Positions 1 through 4,912 of a stretch of 6,237 bases of DNA are shown one piece after another. A program made the translations under genes and the position numbers. Below the pieces are notes generated by a model. It was not told where the DNA came from, ran no database searches, and was given only the letters and a program-made list of their open reading frames with translations. Each line of letters opens with the position of its first letter. Positions within the stretch are counted from its first letter, which is position 1. The stretch is from Planctomycetaceae bacterium. GTDB lineage: Bacteria > Planctomycetota > Planctomycetia > Pirellulales > Thermoguttaceae. The stretch covers positions 1 through 6,237 of the forward strand of contig SUVI01000184.1 in the NCBI GenBank assembly GCA_015062085.1, written 5' to 3'.

Positions 1-251
1 AGGCTGTTTTTGCCGAGACGAATGACGAAGATGGAACCATTCGCGGATTCACTCGTACGCCAGGATCCAAGTGGGAATGGAGCGGCGTCGCGTTCGTGGA
101 TTTTCCGATCGATCCGCAGGAACGTTTTATTTGCGATACGCTAGCTAAAAAACTGCCTTTGAAATTTCATCCGATCAACTGTTTTGAGATCGATACGCCG
201 GCTGATTATGAGCTGGCACAAAATTACCTTAGGTCCATAGAGTCCCGCTGA
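1..251 (+). CDS. Probable nucleotidyltransferase, C-terminal part (5' end outside window)
   Basis: An open frame enters from the left edge (first full codon at 3) and ends at TGA 249-251, giving 82 visible residues. The end of the protein reads CFEIDTPADYELAQNYL (residues 60-76). An E-I-D-T-P-x-D-x-x-x-A string near the C-terminus is typical of small GT-A-fold nucleotidyltransferases such as acylneuraminate or other CTP:sugar/phosphonate cytidylyltransferases, where the acidic residue helps bind the metal. The preceding KWEWSGVAFVDFP segment (23-35) fits the central part of that fold. The signature GxGTRM loop would be upstream and cannot be seen, so neither substrate nor nucleotide can be named. 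It lies 88 nt upstream of a glycosyltransferase on the same strand, which fits a role in making an activated precursor. The family call is moderately sure; the exact reaction is unknown. Confidence 0.55.
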   Translation, partial: AVFAETNDEDGTIRGFTRTPGSKWEWSGVAFVDFPIDPQERFICDTLAKKLPLKFHPINCFEIDTPADYELAQNYLRSIESR

Positions 252-273
252 CACGATACACGGGATCTGTCGA

Positions 274-307
274 ACTTTTTTGTACGGTGGACAAAAAAGT
301 CCTCCGT
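274..307 (+). promoter_or_regulatory. Leader with two mutually exclusive hairpins upstream of glycosyltransferase A
   Basis: Two inverted repeats share bases. Hairpin 1 has perfect 10-bp arms, ACTTTTTTGT at 274-283 and ACAAAAAAGT at 291-300, with a 7-nt loop. Hairpin 2 has 9-nt arms, ACGGTGGAC at 284-292 and GTCCTCCGT at 299-307, with one central T-T mismatch and an A6 loop. Both cannot form at once because 291-292 and 299-300 are used by each. Hairpin 2 is richer in GC and probably more stable. Neither is followed by a T-tract, so neither is an ordinary intrinsic terminator. The pairing is seen directly; a regulatory role is inferred. Confidence 0.4.
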
Positions 308-326
308 GATCTGAATATTCGATAAA

Positions 327-331
327 AGAGG
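327..331 (+). promoter_or_regulatory. Ribosome binding site of glycosyltransferase A
   Basis: AGAGG lies 8 nt before the ATG at 340, which is ideal spacing and fixes that start. The bases GAGGA (328-332) are exactly complementary to TCCTC at 300-304 in the upstream leader, so this site could be masked when that segment is free. Confidence 0.7.
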
Positions 332-339
332 ATATTTTA

Positions 340-1344
340 ATGAAACGCCCCCTGAAAATTTCCATCGCCATGTGTACTTTTAACGGAGAGCGTTTCCTGC
401 GTGAGCAGCTGGAGAGTTTCGAGACGCAGACGCGGTTGCCGGATGAGGTCATTATCGGAGACGACTGTTCAACGGACGGGACTCTGGAGATCCTGCAAAA
501 TTGGGCGGAAACCGTGCCGTTTCGCGTCGAGATCATTCAGAATCCGCAGAATCTCGGCTACGAGAAGAACTTTGAGAACGTGATGACGCGCTGTTCCGGA
601 GATATTATTTTCCCTGCCGATCAGGATGACGTCTGGCTTCCGGAAAAACTGGAGCGGATGGCGCGTGTTTTCGAGGAAGAACCGGACGTCGGGGTCGTCT
701 ATTGCGGTCGGACTCTCATTGACCAGGACGGAAAGCCGCTTTCGGAGCGCGTGACGGAACTTTTCAAAATCTATCATCCGGTCGATTCCAGCTATTTTCT
801 CGCGGATCAGGCGGAAGAGCATCCGGATTGCGCGGGCTGCATGTCGGCGGTTCGGAAATCGATCGTCGAGAAACTCTTTCCGTTTCCCGCTCCATGGGCG
901 CATGACACGTGGGTCTTCACCATGGCGCCGTTTCATACCCGAATGAAGACGCTCAAGGTCCCGCTCATGCGTTTCCGAAGGCACACGACGAACGCCTCCG
1001 CGCTCGGCCGGGAACCGGATTGGGCAAACGGGCGAAATGTCTACTATCTCACCAGCGTCGGGCAGTTCCGCTTTCACGCGCCCCTGGCCGAGGATCTGCG
1101 AAAGCATTTTGCCGCCATGCCGGACTGCGGGTACAAAACGCGCTATTTACGCTATCTGGACCGGCAGAAACGCCATTTCGGAAGAAGAGTCCGCGTGCAG
1201 GACCATTTCTTGACCAGCTTCTGGCTCGCGTTTTGGGAACTCCTCCGCGGCGGCTATTTCCAGCACCAGCAGCCGATCCGCTCCTTTCTGTTTGATTTGA
1301 AAGAGGGATTGGCCGGACTCTTTCGGAGCGGCAGCCGTTTCTGA
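340..1344 (+). CDS. Family 2 glycosyltransferase (copy A)
   Basis: The 334-residue protein is a GT-A-fold inverting glycosyltransferase of family GT2, expected in the cytoplasm or at the inner membrane, moving a sugar from a nucleotide donor to a growing glycan. Visible motifs: N-terminal strand and loop SIAMCTFNGERFLREQL (8-24); nucleotide-binding DDCSTDGT (41-48), with Cys where Gly is common; NLGYEKNF (71-78); the metal/donor loop PADQDDVW (92-99), which includes the DxD-type acidic residues; and a WAHDTW stretch (186-191) in the acceptor half. The C-terminus (about 288-325) is aromatic and basic and may touch the membrane; no clear transmembrane helix is seen. It closely resembles glycosyltransferase B at 3467-4522 along its whole length, including the tail (RSFLFDLK here, RSLFHDLK there). 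Donor and acceptor cannot be told from sequence; rhamnosyltransferase-like members share these motifs. It converges on the DUF616 gene with a 29-nt gap. Confidence 0.9.
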   Translation: MKRPLKISIAMCTFNGERFLREQLESFETQTRLPDEVIIGDDCSTDGTLEILQNWAETVPFRVEIIQNPQNLGYEKNFENVMTRCSGDIIFPADQDDVWLPEKLERMARVFEEEPDVGVVYCGRTLIDQDGKPLSERVTELFKIYHPVDSSYFLADQAEEHPDCAGCMSAVRKSIVEKLFPFPAPWAHDTWVFTMAPFHTRMKTLKVPLMRFRRHTTNASALGREPDWANGRNVYYLTSVGQFRFHAPLAEDLRKHFAAMPDCGYKTRYLRYLDRQKRHFGRRVRVQDHFLTSFWLAFWELLRGGYFQHQQPIRSFLFDLKEGLAGLFRSGSRF

Positions 1345-1346
1345 TG

Positions 1347-1372
1347 CCGCGAAGTTGAGCGGGAAAACGCGG
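1347..1372. terminator. Weak hairpin in the convergent junction, possible bidirectional terminator
   Basis: Arms CCGCG (1347-1351) and CGCGG (1368-1372) enclose a 16-nt loop between the stop of glycosyltransferase A (1344) and the stop of the DUF616 gene (1374). On the + strand a T-rich stretch (TTTAGGTCTCTTTTTT) follows. The stem is short and the loop long, so only its position between two convergent genes argues for it. Confidence 0.3.
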
Positions 1373-1373
1373 T

Positions 1374-2471
1374 TTAGGTCTCTTTTTTCTTCCGGAGTCT
1401 CCCGGCGTGGGTGAAAACGCAGAAATCCGGGTTTTCCACACGCGCATTATGGATCGAGCTCTCTTTCACGGAGATTCCGTGTTTCCAGAGCGCGAACGAA
1501 AGGCTTAGCTGGTCGCGCTGCGTGAAATTCTCGATCCAGTAAAGCCACTCCTCCATCAATGCCTTCACTTTCGGTTCGTGGTGCCGCCGGTAGAGGACGT
1601 TCGTTTCGTGGAGTCCGTAATTTTCCGGAAAACCCGCGTCTCGGTACGCCTGAATCTGCTTCGCGCCGAGTTCCGGATCGATGAGTCCCCCGGAAAGCAC
1701 AAACTGAAATTCTTCGTAAAGGCATTTTCGGGTCGCGTGCGCAGAAATGAGCAGGTCCGTTTTGCGGCGGGCGATTTCCTGAAAGACGTATGGCGTCAGG
1801 ATATTCACGTTTGCGTCAACGTAGAGACTCTCTTCGTATTCGGGAAAAAGTGCGTGCGGCTGGAGCTTGTGCCGGCGCGCGTTGCGGATCACGTCCATTT
1901 CCGTAAAGCGAAGCGGTCGGATCTCCCAAATTCCGAGCGTCTTCTGCTGGATCAGTGTTTCATCATCCGTGAAACAGACGTAGTCCCAATCCGGAGGCGT
2001 GAAATAAAAGGCGCGGATCTCGTTCAGGTCATCGTATCCGTTGGTGACGCACGAGTAAACGACCTTTTTGACGGGCTGCGTTCGGGCGGCTTTCGCGTCA
2101 AGATACTTTCGGACGGTCTCCTCTGGGGCACGGAACGCGTTTCCGAGAGGATAGCGGCCGTACCTCAAAAAATAAACCAGCGGATTGATTTGAAGATCCG
2201 GCTTGGCATTGAGAATGGCGTTTCCGTCAAACTTTTCAGACGGCTCAAATCCCTGAGTCCACCCTTTCGTCAGGTAGTGGTCCAGCGGCGTATCATCTCC
2301 GCGCCGACACCAGCCCGACTCGCGCACATAGAATTCTTCGTCCCACAATCCGGACTGAATGACCAACATTTTGTCCTCCAAATGACGGACCTTCGCCTCC
2401 ATGTCGGCGTAAATTTTCCCGAAGATCCGGCGGTAGATTTTCTTGAGGATCTCTTTGAAGATCATTTTCAT
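1374..2471 (-). CDS. DUF616 (TOD1/MUCI70-like) glycosyltransferase with N-terminal tandem HYxxxG module
   Basis: 365 residues from the ATG at 2471. AAGAGG lies 8 nt upstream; an in-frame GTG at 2480 would sit directly against that site and is less likely. Residues 1-40 form a basic segment and a possible short coiled coil (MEAKVRHLEDKM). Residues about 42-115 hold two copies of a module often found at the ends of bacterial glycosyltransferases: W-D-E-E-F-Y then PLDHYLTKGWTQGFEPS, followed by a degenerate copy, NPLVYFLRYGRYPLG. Residues about 135-360 match DUF616 (Pfam PF04765): VVYSCVTNGYDDL, YVCFTDDE, the LYVDANVNI metal-loop-like motif (216-224), CLYEEFQF, GLHETNVLYRRH and QRDQ (318-321). 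Plant members of this family are proposed or shown glycosyltransferases; bacterial members sit in polysaccharide loci. It is the last gene of the three-gene operon, 13 nt after the ATP-grasp stop. Family assignment is fairly sure; the sugar transferred is unknown. Confidence 0.85.
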   Translation of the reverse strand: MKMIFKEILKKIYRRIFGKIYADMEAKVRHLEDKMLVIQSGLWDEEFYVRESGWCRRGDDTPLDHYLTKGWTQGFEPSEKFDGNAILNAKPDLQINPLVYFLRYGRYPLGNAFRAPEETVRKYLDAKAARTQPVKKVVYSCVTNGYDDLNEIRAFYFTPPDWDYVCFTDDETLIQQKTLGIWEIRPLRFTEMDVIRNARRHKLQPHALFPEYEESLYVDANVNILTPYVFQEIARRKTDLLISAHATRKCLYEEFQFVLSGGLIDPELGAKQIQAYRDAGFPENYGLHETNVLYRRHHEPKVKALMEEWLYWIENFTQRDQLSLSFALWKHGISVKESSIHNARVENPDFCVFTHAGRLRKKKET

Positions 2472-2479
2472 TTCATCCA

Positions 2480-2485
2480 CCTCTT
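2480..2485 (-). promoter_or_regulatory. Ribosome binding site of the DUF616 gene
   Basis: On the - strand AAGAGG spans 2485-2480, 8 nt before the ATG at 2471. Its first base is the last base of the upstream TGA stop codon, so translation of the two genes is probably coupled. It is the reason for choosing 2471 over the GTG at 2480. Confidence 0.6.
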
Positions 2486-3459
2486 CATTTCGTTTTTTCG
2501 ATCATTGGTTCCGGAAGTTCAAGCATTTCTCCCAGTTTTTCGTCCCACTCTTCCGGCTCGAATCGCGCCAGCCCCGCGTCGGAATAGAAAGTGAGTTCGC
2601 TGAAAAGGACACCGTCTGGACTTTCAAAAAAATCGGTCCGCACAAACGGAAACGGCTCGCTCAATTTTCGGGCGAGTTCCAGCATCTGCTCCCAGAAAAC
2701 TGGGCACGGGATCTTCGCTGGATTATTTGGGAAATTTTGCCGGAACGGGAGCAGATTCCACTCGGTATCATAGTAATTGATCGTTTCCTGAGGCGTTTTG
2801 TCGTCCATGACGAGCTGCACGACGCGCGGTTCACCGTTGAAGCAGAAGATCTTAAACGTTTTGGGATTTTGCTCCAGAAACGCCAGATATTCCTCGCAGA
2901 TGATCCGCGGCGGAATATCGCGGTATCCCCATTCCAGCGCGAGATAGTACTGGTTGGCGAAAGGCCGAAGCCAGCGTCGGAGCGTTTTACGATACCCCGT
3001 TTCTGAGATTGTTTTTTTGTCCCGGCAGATCAGATTCTGGCCGGATCCCCAGTTCACTTTCAGGACGAACTGTTCCGGAAGCTGCGTGAAATCGATCTCT
3101 TCCGGACGTTTCCAGACACCGAGGAGTTTTGGAAGGTACTGCTCGCCGATCTTCTCTTTAACGTACTCCCGAACGCGGTATTTGTCGGCGCAGAGCGTGA
3201 TCAGCGGATCGGGACGAAAGAGCTTCAGCCACTGGATCTTCCCGTTAAGTGTTTTGGGAGCCTCAAGGTCCAGCGGCCTGCCGAACGCGATCTCGTACTG
3301 CCGCTGGATCAGCTTCACGCGGGCACGGTGTGTCCGGCTCAGCCAACGGTACTGGATGGAACGAAAAAATGGCGGATGCGTGTGCTGATCGATCCAGATC
3401 GGAAGCGTGTAGCGGACCGCAAGGTAAAGAGAATGAAGGAGCTTGACGGGGTTTTTCAT
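2485..3459 (-). CDS. TupA-like ATP-grasp protein of surface-polymer synthesis
   Basis: 324 residues. It matches the ATPgrasp_TupA family (Pfam PF14305), named for Bacillus TupA of teichuronopeptide synthesis, in which an ATP-grasp ligase is thought to join an amino acid or peptide to a glycan through a carboxylate-amine bond using ATP. Seen motifs: KTLNGKIQWLKLFRPDPL (69-86) and ADKYRVREYVKEKIGEQYLP (91-110), both diagnostic of the family; the nucleotide-binding strand and Gly-rich loop FVLKVNWGSGQN (131-142); ICEEYL (187-192); FKIFCFNGEPRVVQL (202-216); and the metal-ligand region VRTDFF (273-278) with LFSELTFYSDAGL (285-297). The start at 3459 has a GTGAGG ribosome site 6 nt upstream and leaves 7 nt after the stop of glycosyltransferase B. 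Such proteins are often misnamed glycosyltransferases. Ligated group and acceptor are unknown. Confidence 0.87.
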   Translation of the reverse strand: MKNPVKLLHSLYLAVRYTLPIWIDQHTHPPFFRSIQYRWLSRTHRARVKLIQRQYEIAFGRPLDLEAPKTLNGKIQWLKLFRPDPLITLCADKYRVREYVKEKIGEQYLPKLLGVWKRPEEIDFTQLPEQFVLKVNWGSGQNLICRDKKTISETGYRKTLRRWLRPFANQYYLALEWGYRDIPPRIICEEYLAFLEQNPKTFKIFCFNGEPRVVQLVMDDKTPQETINYYDTEWNLLPFRQNFPNNPAKIPCPVFWEQMLELARKLSEPFPFVRTDFFESPDGVLFSELTFYSDAGLARFEPEEWDEKLGEMLELPEPMIEKTK

Positions 3460-3466
3460 GGGGACC

Positions 3467-4522
3467 TCACTTCTGGTTTTTCTGGCATCTGCCTCTCCAA
3501 AGTTTCCATTCCTCACGGTATTTTCGCGGATCCGCGGCATTCCGAAGGCCGAGTTTCAGGTCGTGAAACAACGAACGGAACGGAAAAGGACGCCGAAAAT
3601 AGCCGCCGGTGAAGATCTCCCAAAGCGACAGGATACCGAAGGCCAGTGCGTTCCTCTGAATGCGGTTTCGGTTCGTAAAATGACGGGCGTTCTGCCTTAA
3701 ACGCTTTCGGATCGGTTTCTGTCTTTCGTTAGGGAGGCGGGAAAGGCGTTCTTCAAACTGTCCGATCATCGGAAGCCAGGCCCAGTACTGCTGCGGGATG
3801 TTCCAGTAATGGATTTTCTTTTTGTGCTCCCAAATCCGTTTTCGTTCCTCAAAAAGTCCAAACGCCGACGTGTTGCCCGAGTAAAGACGATACGAAAAAA
3901 GCGGCTCTGAAACGACTTTCCCCCTGCCAGCGAGCGGCGCGATGACCTGAAGCCAGATGTCGTGGGTCCACCGTGAAGGGATCGGAAGAAAAAGTTCACG
4001 GAGACTTGCCCGAAATGCTGAGGCGCACCCCTGCGGATAGCAGTCTTCGGGACGCGGATCAAGCGTGCAGAACGCCGCCGGTTCGTCAAAGTACCAGAGC
4101 TGCGTCAGTTCGCGCAGGCTCCCGTCCTGCCGTTTCCCCTGAGCATCCATGATGAATGCGTCCGAGACAGCCAGAACGATTTCCGGATCCTCCGAAAAGA
4201 CTTTCACCATCCGCTCGATCTTTTCCGGCATCCAGACGTCATCCTGGTCGGAGAGAAAAATGATGTCTCCCTCGCAGAGCGAGACGGCTTTCCCGAAATT
4301 CTGTGCGTAGCCGAGGTTTTGCTCATTCTGGAAGATCCGTACCGGAAACGGAACGGTTTTTGCCCATTCCTCAAGAATTTCCAGCGTGCTGTCCGTCGAG
4401 CCGTCATCGCAGACGACGACTTCATCCGGAAGCTGACTCTGCGCCGCGTAACTCGCCAGCTGTTCCCGGAGAAATCGTTCTCCGTTGAATGTGCACAGTG
4501 CGATGGAAACCGTCAATTTCAT
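3467..4522 (-). CDS. Family 2 glycosyltransferase (copy B), first gene of the operon
   Basis: 351 residues from the ATG at 4522. A GGAG lies 11 nt upstream, a little far, but the ATG is embedded in ATGA with a short upstream frame, so coupling may help. Motifs of a GT-A-fold GT2 enzyme: SIALCTFNGERFLREQL (6-22), DDGSTDST (39-46), NLGYAQNF (69-76), SDQDDVW (91-97), the acceptor-side pair DCYPQGCASAF (160-170) and WTHDIW (185-190), and an aromatic C-terminal region with GGYFRRPFPFRSLFHDLK (306-323). The role is sugar transfer from a nucleotide donor during capsule or exopolysaccharide assembly, at the cytoplasmic face of the membrane. It is a paralogue of copy A at 340-1344: the N-terminal 100 residues are strongly alike, while the middle (about 120-160 and 215-290) has diverged, which suggests different acceptors. 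It is followed after 7 nt by the ATP-grasp gene. The donor sugar cannot be read. Confidence 0.9.
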   Translation of the reverse strand: MKLTVSIALCTFNGERFLREQLASYAAQSQLPDEVVVCDDGSTDSTLEILEEWAKTVPFPVRIFQNEQNLGYAQNFGKAVSLCEGDIIFLSDQDDVWMPEKIERMVKVFSEDPEIVLAVSDAFIMDAQGKRQDGSLRELTQLWYFDEPAAFCTLDPRPEDCYPQGCASAFRASLRELFLPIPSRWTHDIWLQVIAPLAGRGKVVSEPLFSYRLYSGNTSAFGLFEERKRIWEHKKKIHYWNIPQQYWAWLPMIGQFEERLSRLPNERQKPIRKRLRQNARHFTNRNRIQRNALAFGILSLWEIFTGGYFRRPFPFRSLFHDLKLGLRNAADPRKYREEWKLWRGRCQKNQK

Positions 4523-4590
4523 TGCGTCAGATTCTCCACGTAAAATTTCCGCCAAAGCTCTTCACTCTCTTCTTTCTCTTCCTCCGCCAA
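4519..4590 (-). other. Short reading frame overlapping the start of glycosyltransferase B (leader peptide or gene remnant)
   Basis: On the - strand a frame open from about 4602 ends at TGA 4521-4519, which overlaps the ATG of glycosyltransferase B as ATGA. From a TTG at 4590 it gives 23 residues with an acidic run followed by ELWRKFYVENLTQ. No ATG and no good ribosome site are visible, and stops (4605-4603, 4623-4621) close the frame upstream. The ATGA overlap is the usual sign of translational coupling. The tail loosely resembles the C-terminus of glycosyltransferase B (EEWKLWRGRCQKNQK). It could be a leader peptide, the last codons of a decayed upstream gene, or chance in purine-rich DNA. 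Confidence 0.25.
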
Positions 4591-4626
4591 ATTCCCGCTC
4601 TGTCAGGCCAGGCTGCTCCTTTACCG

Positions 4627-4655
4627 CTTAAACGCACGTTTTATTTTATCGTCAA
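4627..4655 (-). promoter_or_regulatory. Candidate housekeeping-type promoter for the three-gene operon
   Basis: On the - strand TTGACG (4655-4650) matches the -35 consensus at 5 of 6 positions. After a 17-nt, partly AT-rich spacer comes TTTAAG (4632-4627), matching the -10 consensus at 4 of 6. Transcription would start near 4620 and give a leader of about 100 nt before the ATG at 4522. It is the best pair I found in the intergenic region. Consensus matches of this strength occur by chance, and the host's promoter consensus is not known. Confidence 0.35.
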
Positions 4656-4689
4656 AATCGTTTCTTCTATTGAGACGGCACGCTCGTTT

Positions 4690-4716
4690 TTTCGGAAATT
4701 TCGTTACTTTCCGAAA
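4690..4716. repeat. Perfect 9-bp inverted repeat
   Basis: TTTCGGAAA (4690-4698) and TTTCCGAAA (4708-4716) are exact reverse complements separated by 9 nt. On the + strand GTTTTTG follows the right arm, so it could act as a weak + strand terminator. It also lies just upstream of the candidate operon promoter on the - strand, where an operator or activator site could sit. Only the symmetry is certain. Confidence 0.5.
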
Positions 4717-4788
4717 GTTTTTGGGCCGTGCGTGATGGATTTAAAAATAAAAGACTAAAAAGTTTTTGAAAGAAGAGTCCGAGAGGAA

Positions 4789-4837
4789 AACCACCCCGTC
4801 TCGCTGCGCTCGACACCCCTCCTTCGGAGGGGAATTT
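4789..4837 (-). repeat. GC-rich hairpin element, likely dispersed intergenic repeat
   Basis: The core is a perfect 7-bp hairpin, CCCCTCC (4816-4822) and GGAGGGG (4826-4832), with a 3-nt loop. Read on the - strand it is followed by a CGAG-GCGCAG-type middle and then GGGGTGGTTTT (4797-4787). It lies in non-coding DNA between the operon promoter region and a terminator, and is more GC-rich than its flanks. The shape, with a short GC hairpin, variable middle and GGGGTGGTT end, resembles small intergenic repeats I recall from many gut bacterial genomes. Only one copy is in this window, so repetition is inferred. Confidence 0.4.
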
Positions 4838-4852
4838 GAGGTCAAAATGGAT

Positions 4853-4878
4853 AAAAAAAACCTCCCCGAAAAGGGAGG
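4853..4878 (-). terminator. Intrinsic terminator of the PEP-CTERM gene
   Basis: On the - strand CCTCCC (4878-4873), a 6-nt loop and GGGAGG (4866-4861) form a GC-rich stem followed directly by eight T residues (4860-4853). It begins 34 nt after the stop codon of the PEP-CTERM gene. This is a textbook rho-independent terminator and should isolate that gene from the operon to the left. Confidence 0.88.
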
Positions 4879-4912
4879 CTTGAAACGAAGCGCGCGAGAG
4901 ATTCGCGAGACG

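Larger units (their letters stand above)
4606..4912. other. Intergenic region between operon B and the PEP-CTERM gene
   Basis: No credible protein or RNA gene is seen here. All three - strand frames are broken by stops, and the + strand frames have no ribosome site or recognisable family. Going left to right it holds the candidate operon promoter, the 9-bp inverted repeat, an A/T-rich stretch (4741-4790), the GC-rich hairpin element and the terminator of the PEP-CTERM gene. Each is listed separately where supported. Confidence 0.6.

Noticed and set aside
141..536. 131-codon - strand open frame across the start of glycosyltransferase A
   Set aside because: It overlaps two + strand genes with recognisable motifs and the leader, and its protein is low-quality in composition.
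1578..2594. 338-codon + strand open frame opposite the DUF616 gene
   Set aside because: It lies antisense to a gene with clear family motifs, runs over its start into the next gene, begins at GTG without a ribosome site, and its protein has no recognisable motif. It is a codon-bias shadow.
2443..3006. 187-codon + strand open frame opposite the ATP-grasp gene
   Set aside because: It is fully antisense to the conserved C-terminal half of the ATP-grasp protein and has no motif or start signal.
3460..3540. Upstream ATG at 3540 as the start of the ATP-grasp gene
   Set aside because: It would add 27 residues overlapping the end of glycosyltransferase B by 74 nt. The ATG at 3459 has a GTGAGG ribosome site and gives normal operon spacing.
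4523..4555. TTG at 4555 as the start of glycosyltransferase B
   Set aside because: It adds 11 residues ahead of the first beta strand of the GT2 fold. The ATG at 4522 puts KLTVSIALCTFNG at the expected N-terminal position.
4893..4910. Direct repeat CGCGAGA at 4893-4899 and 4904-4910
   Set aside because: It is two 7-nt copies only, in low-complexity GC/AG sequence just after a stop codon, too short to distinguish from chance.
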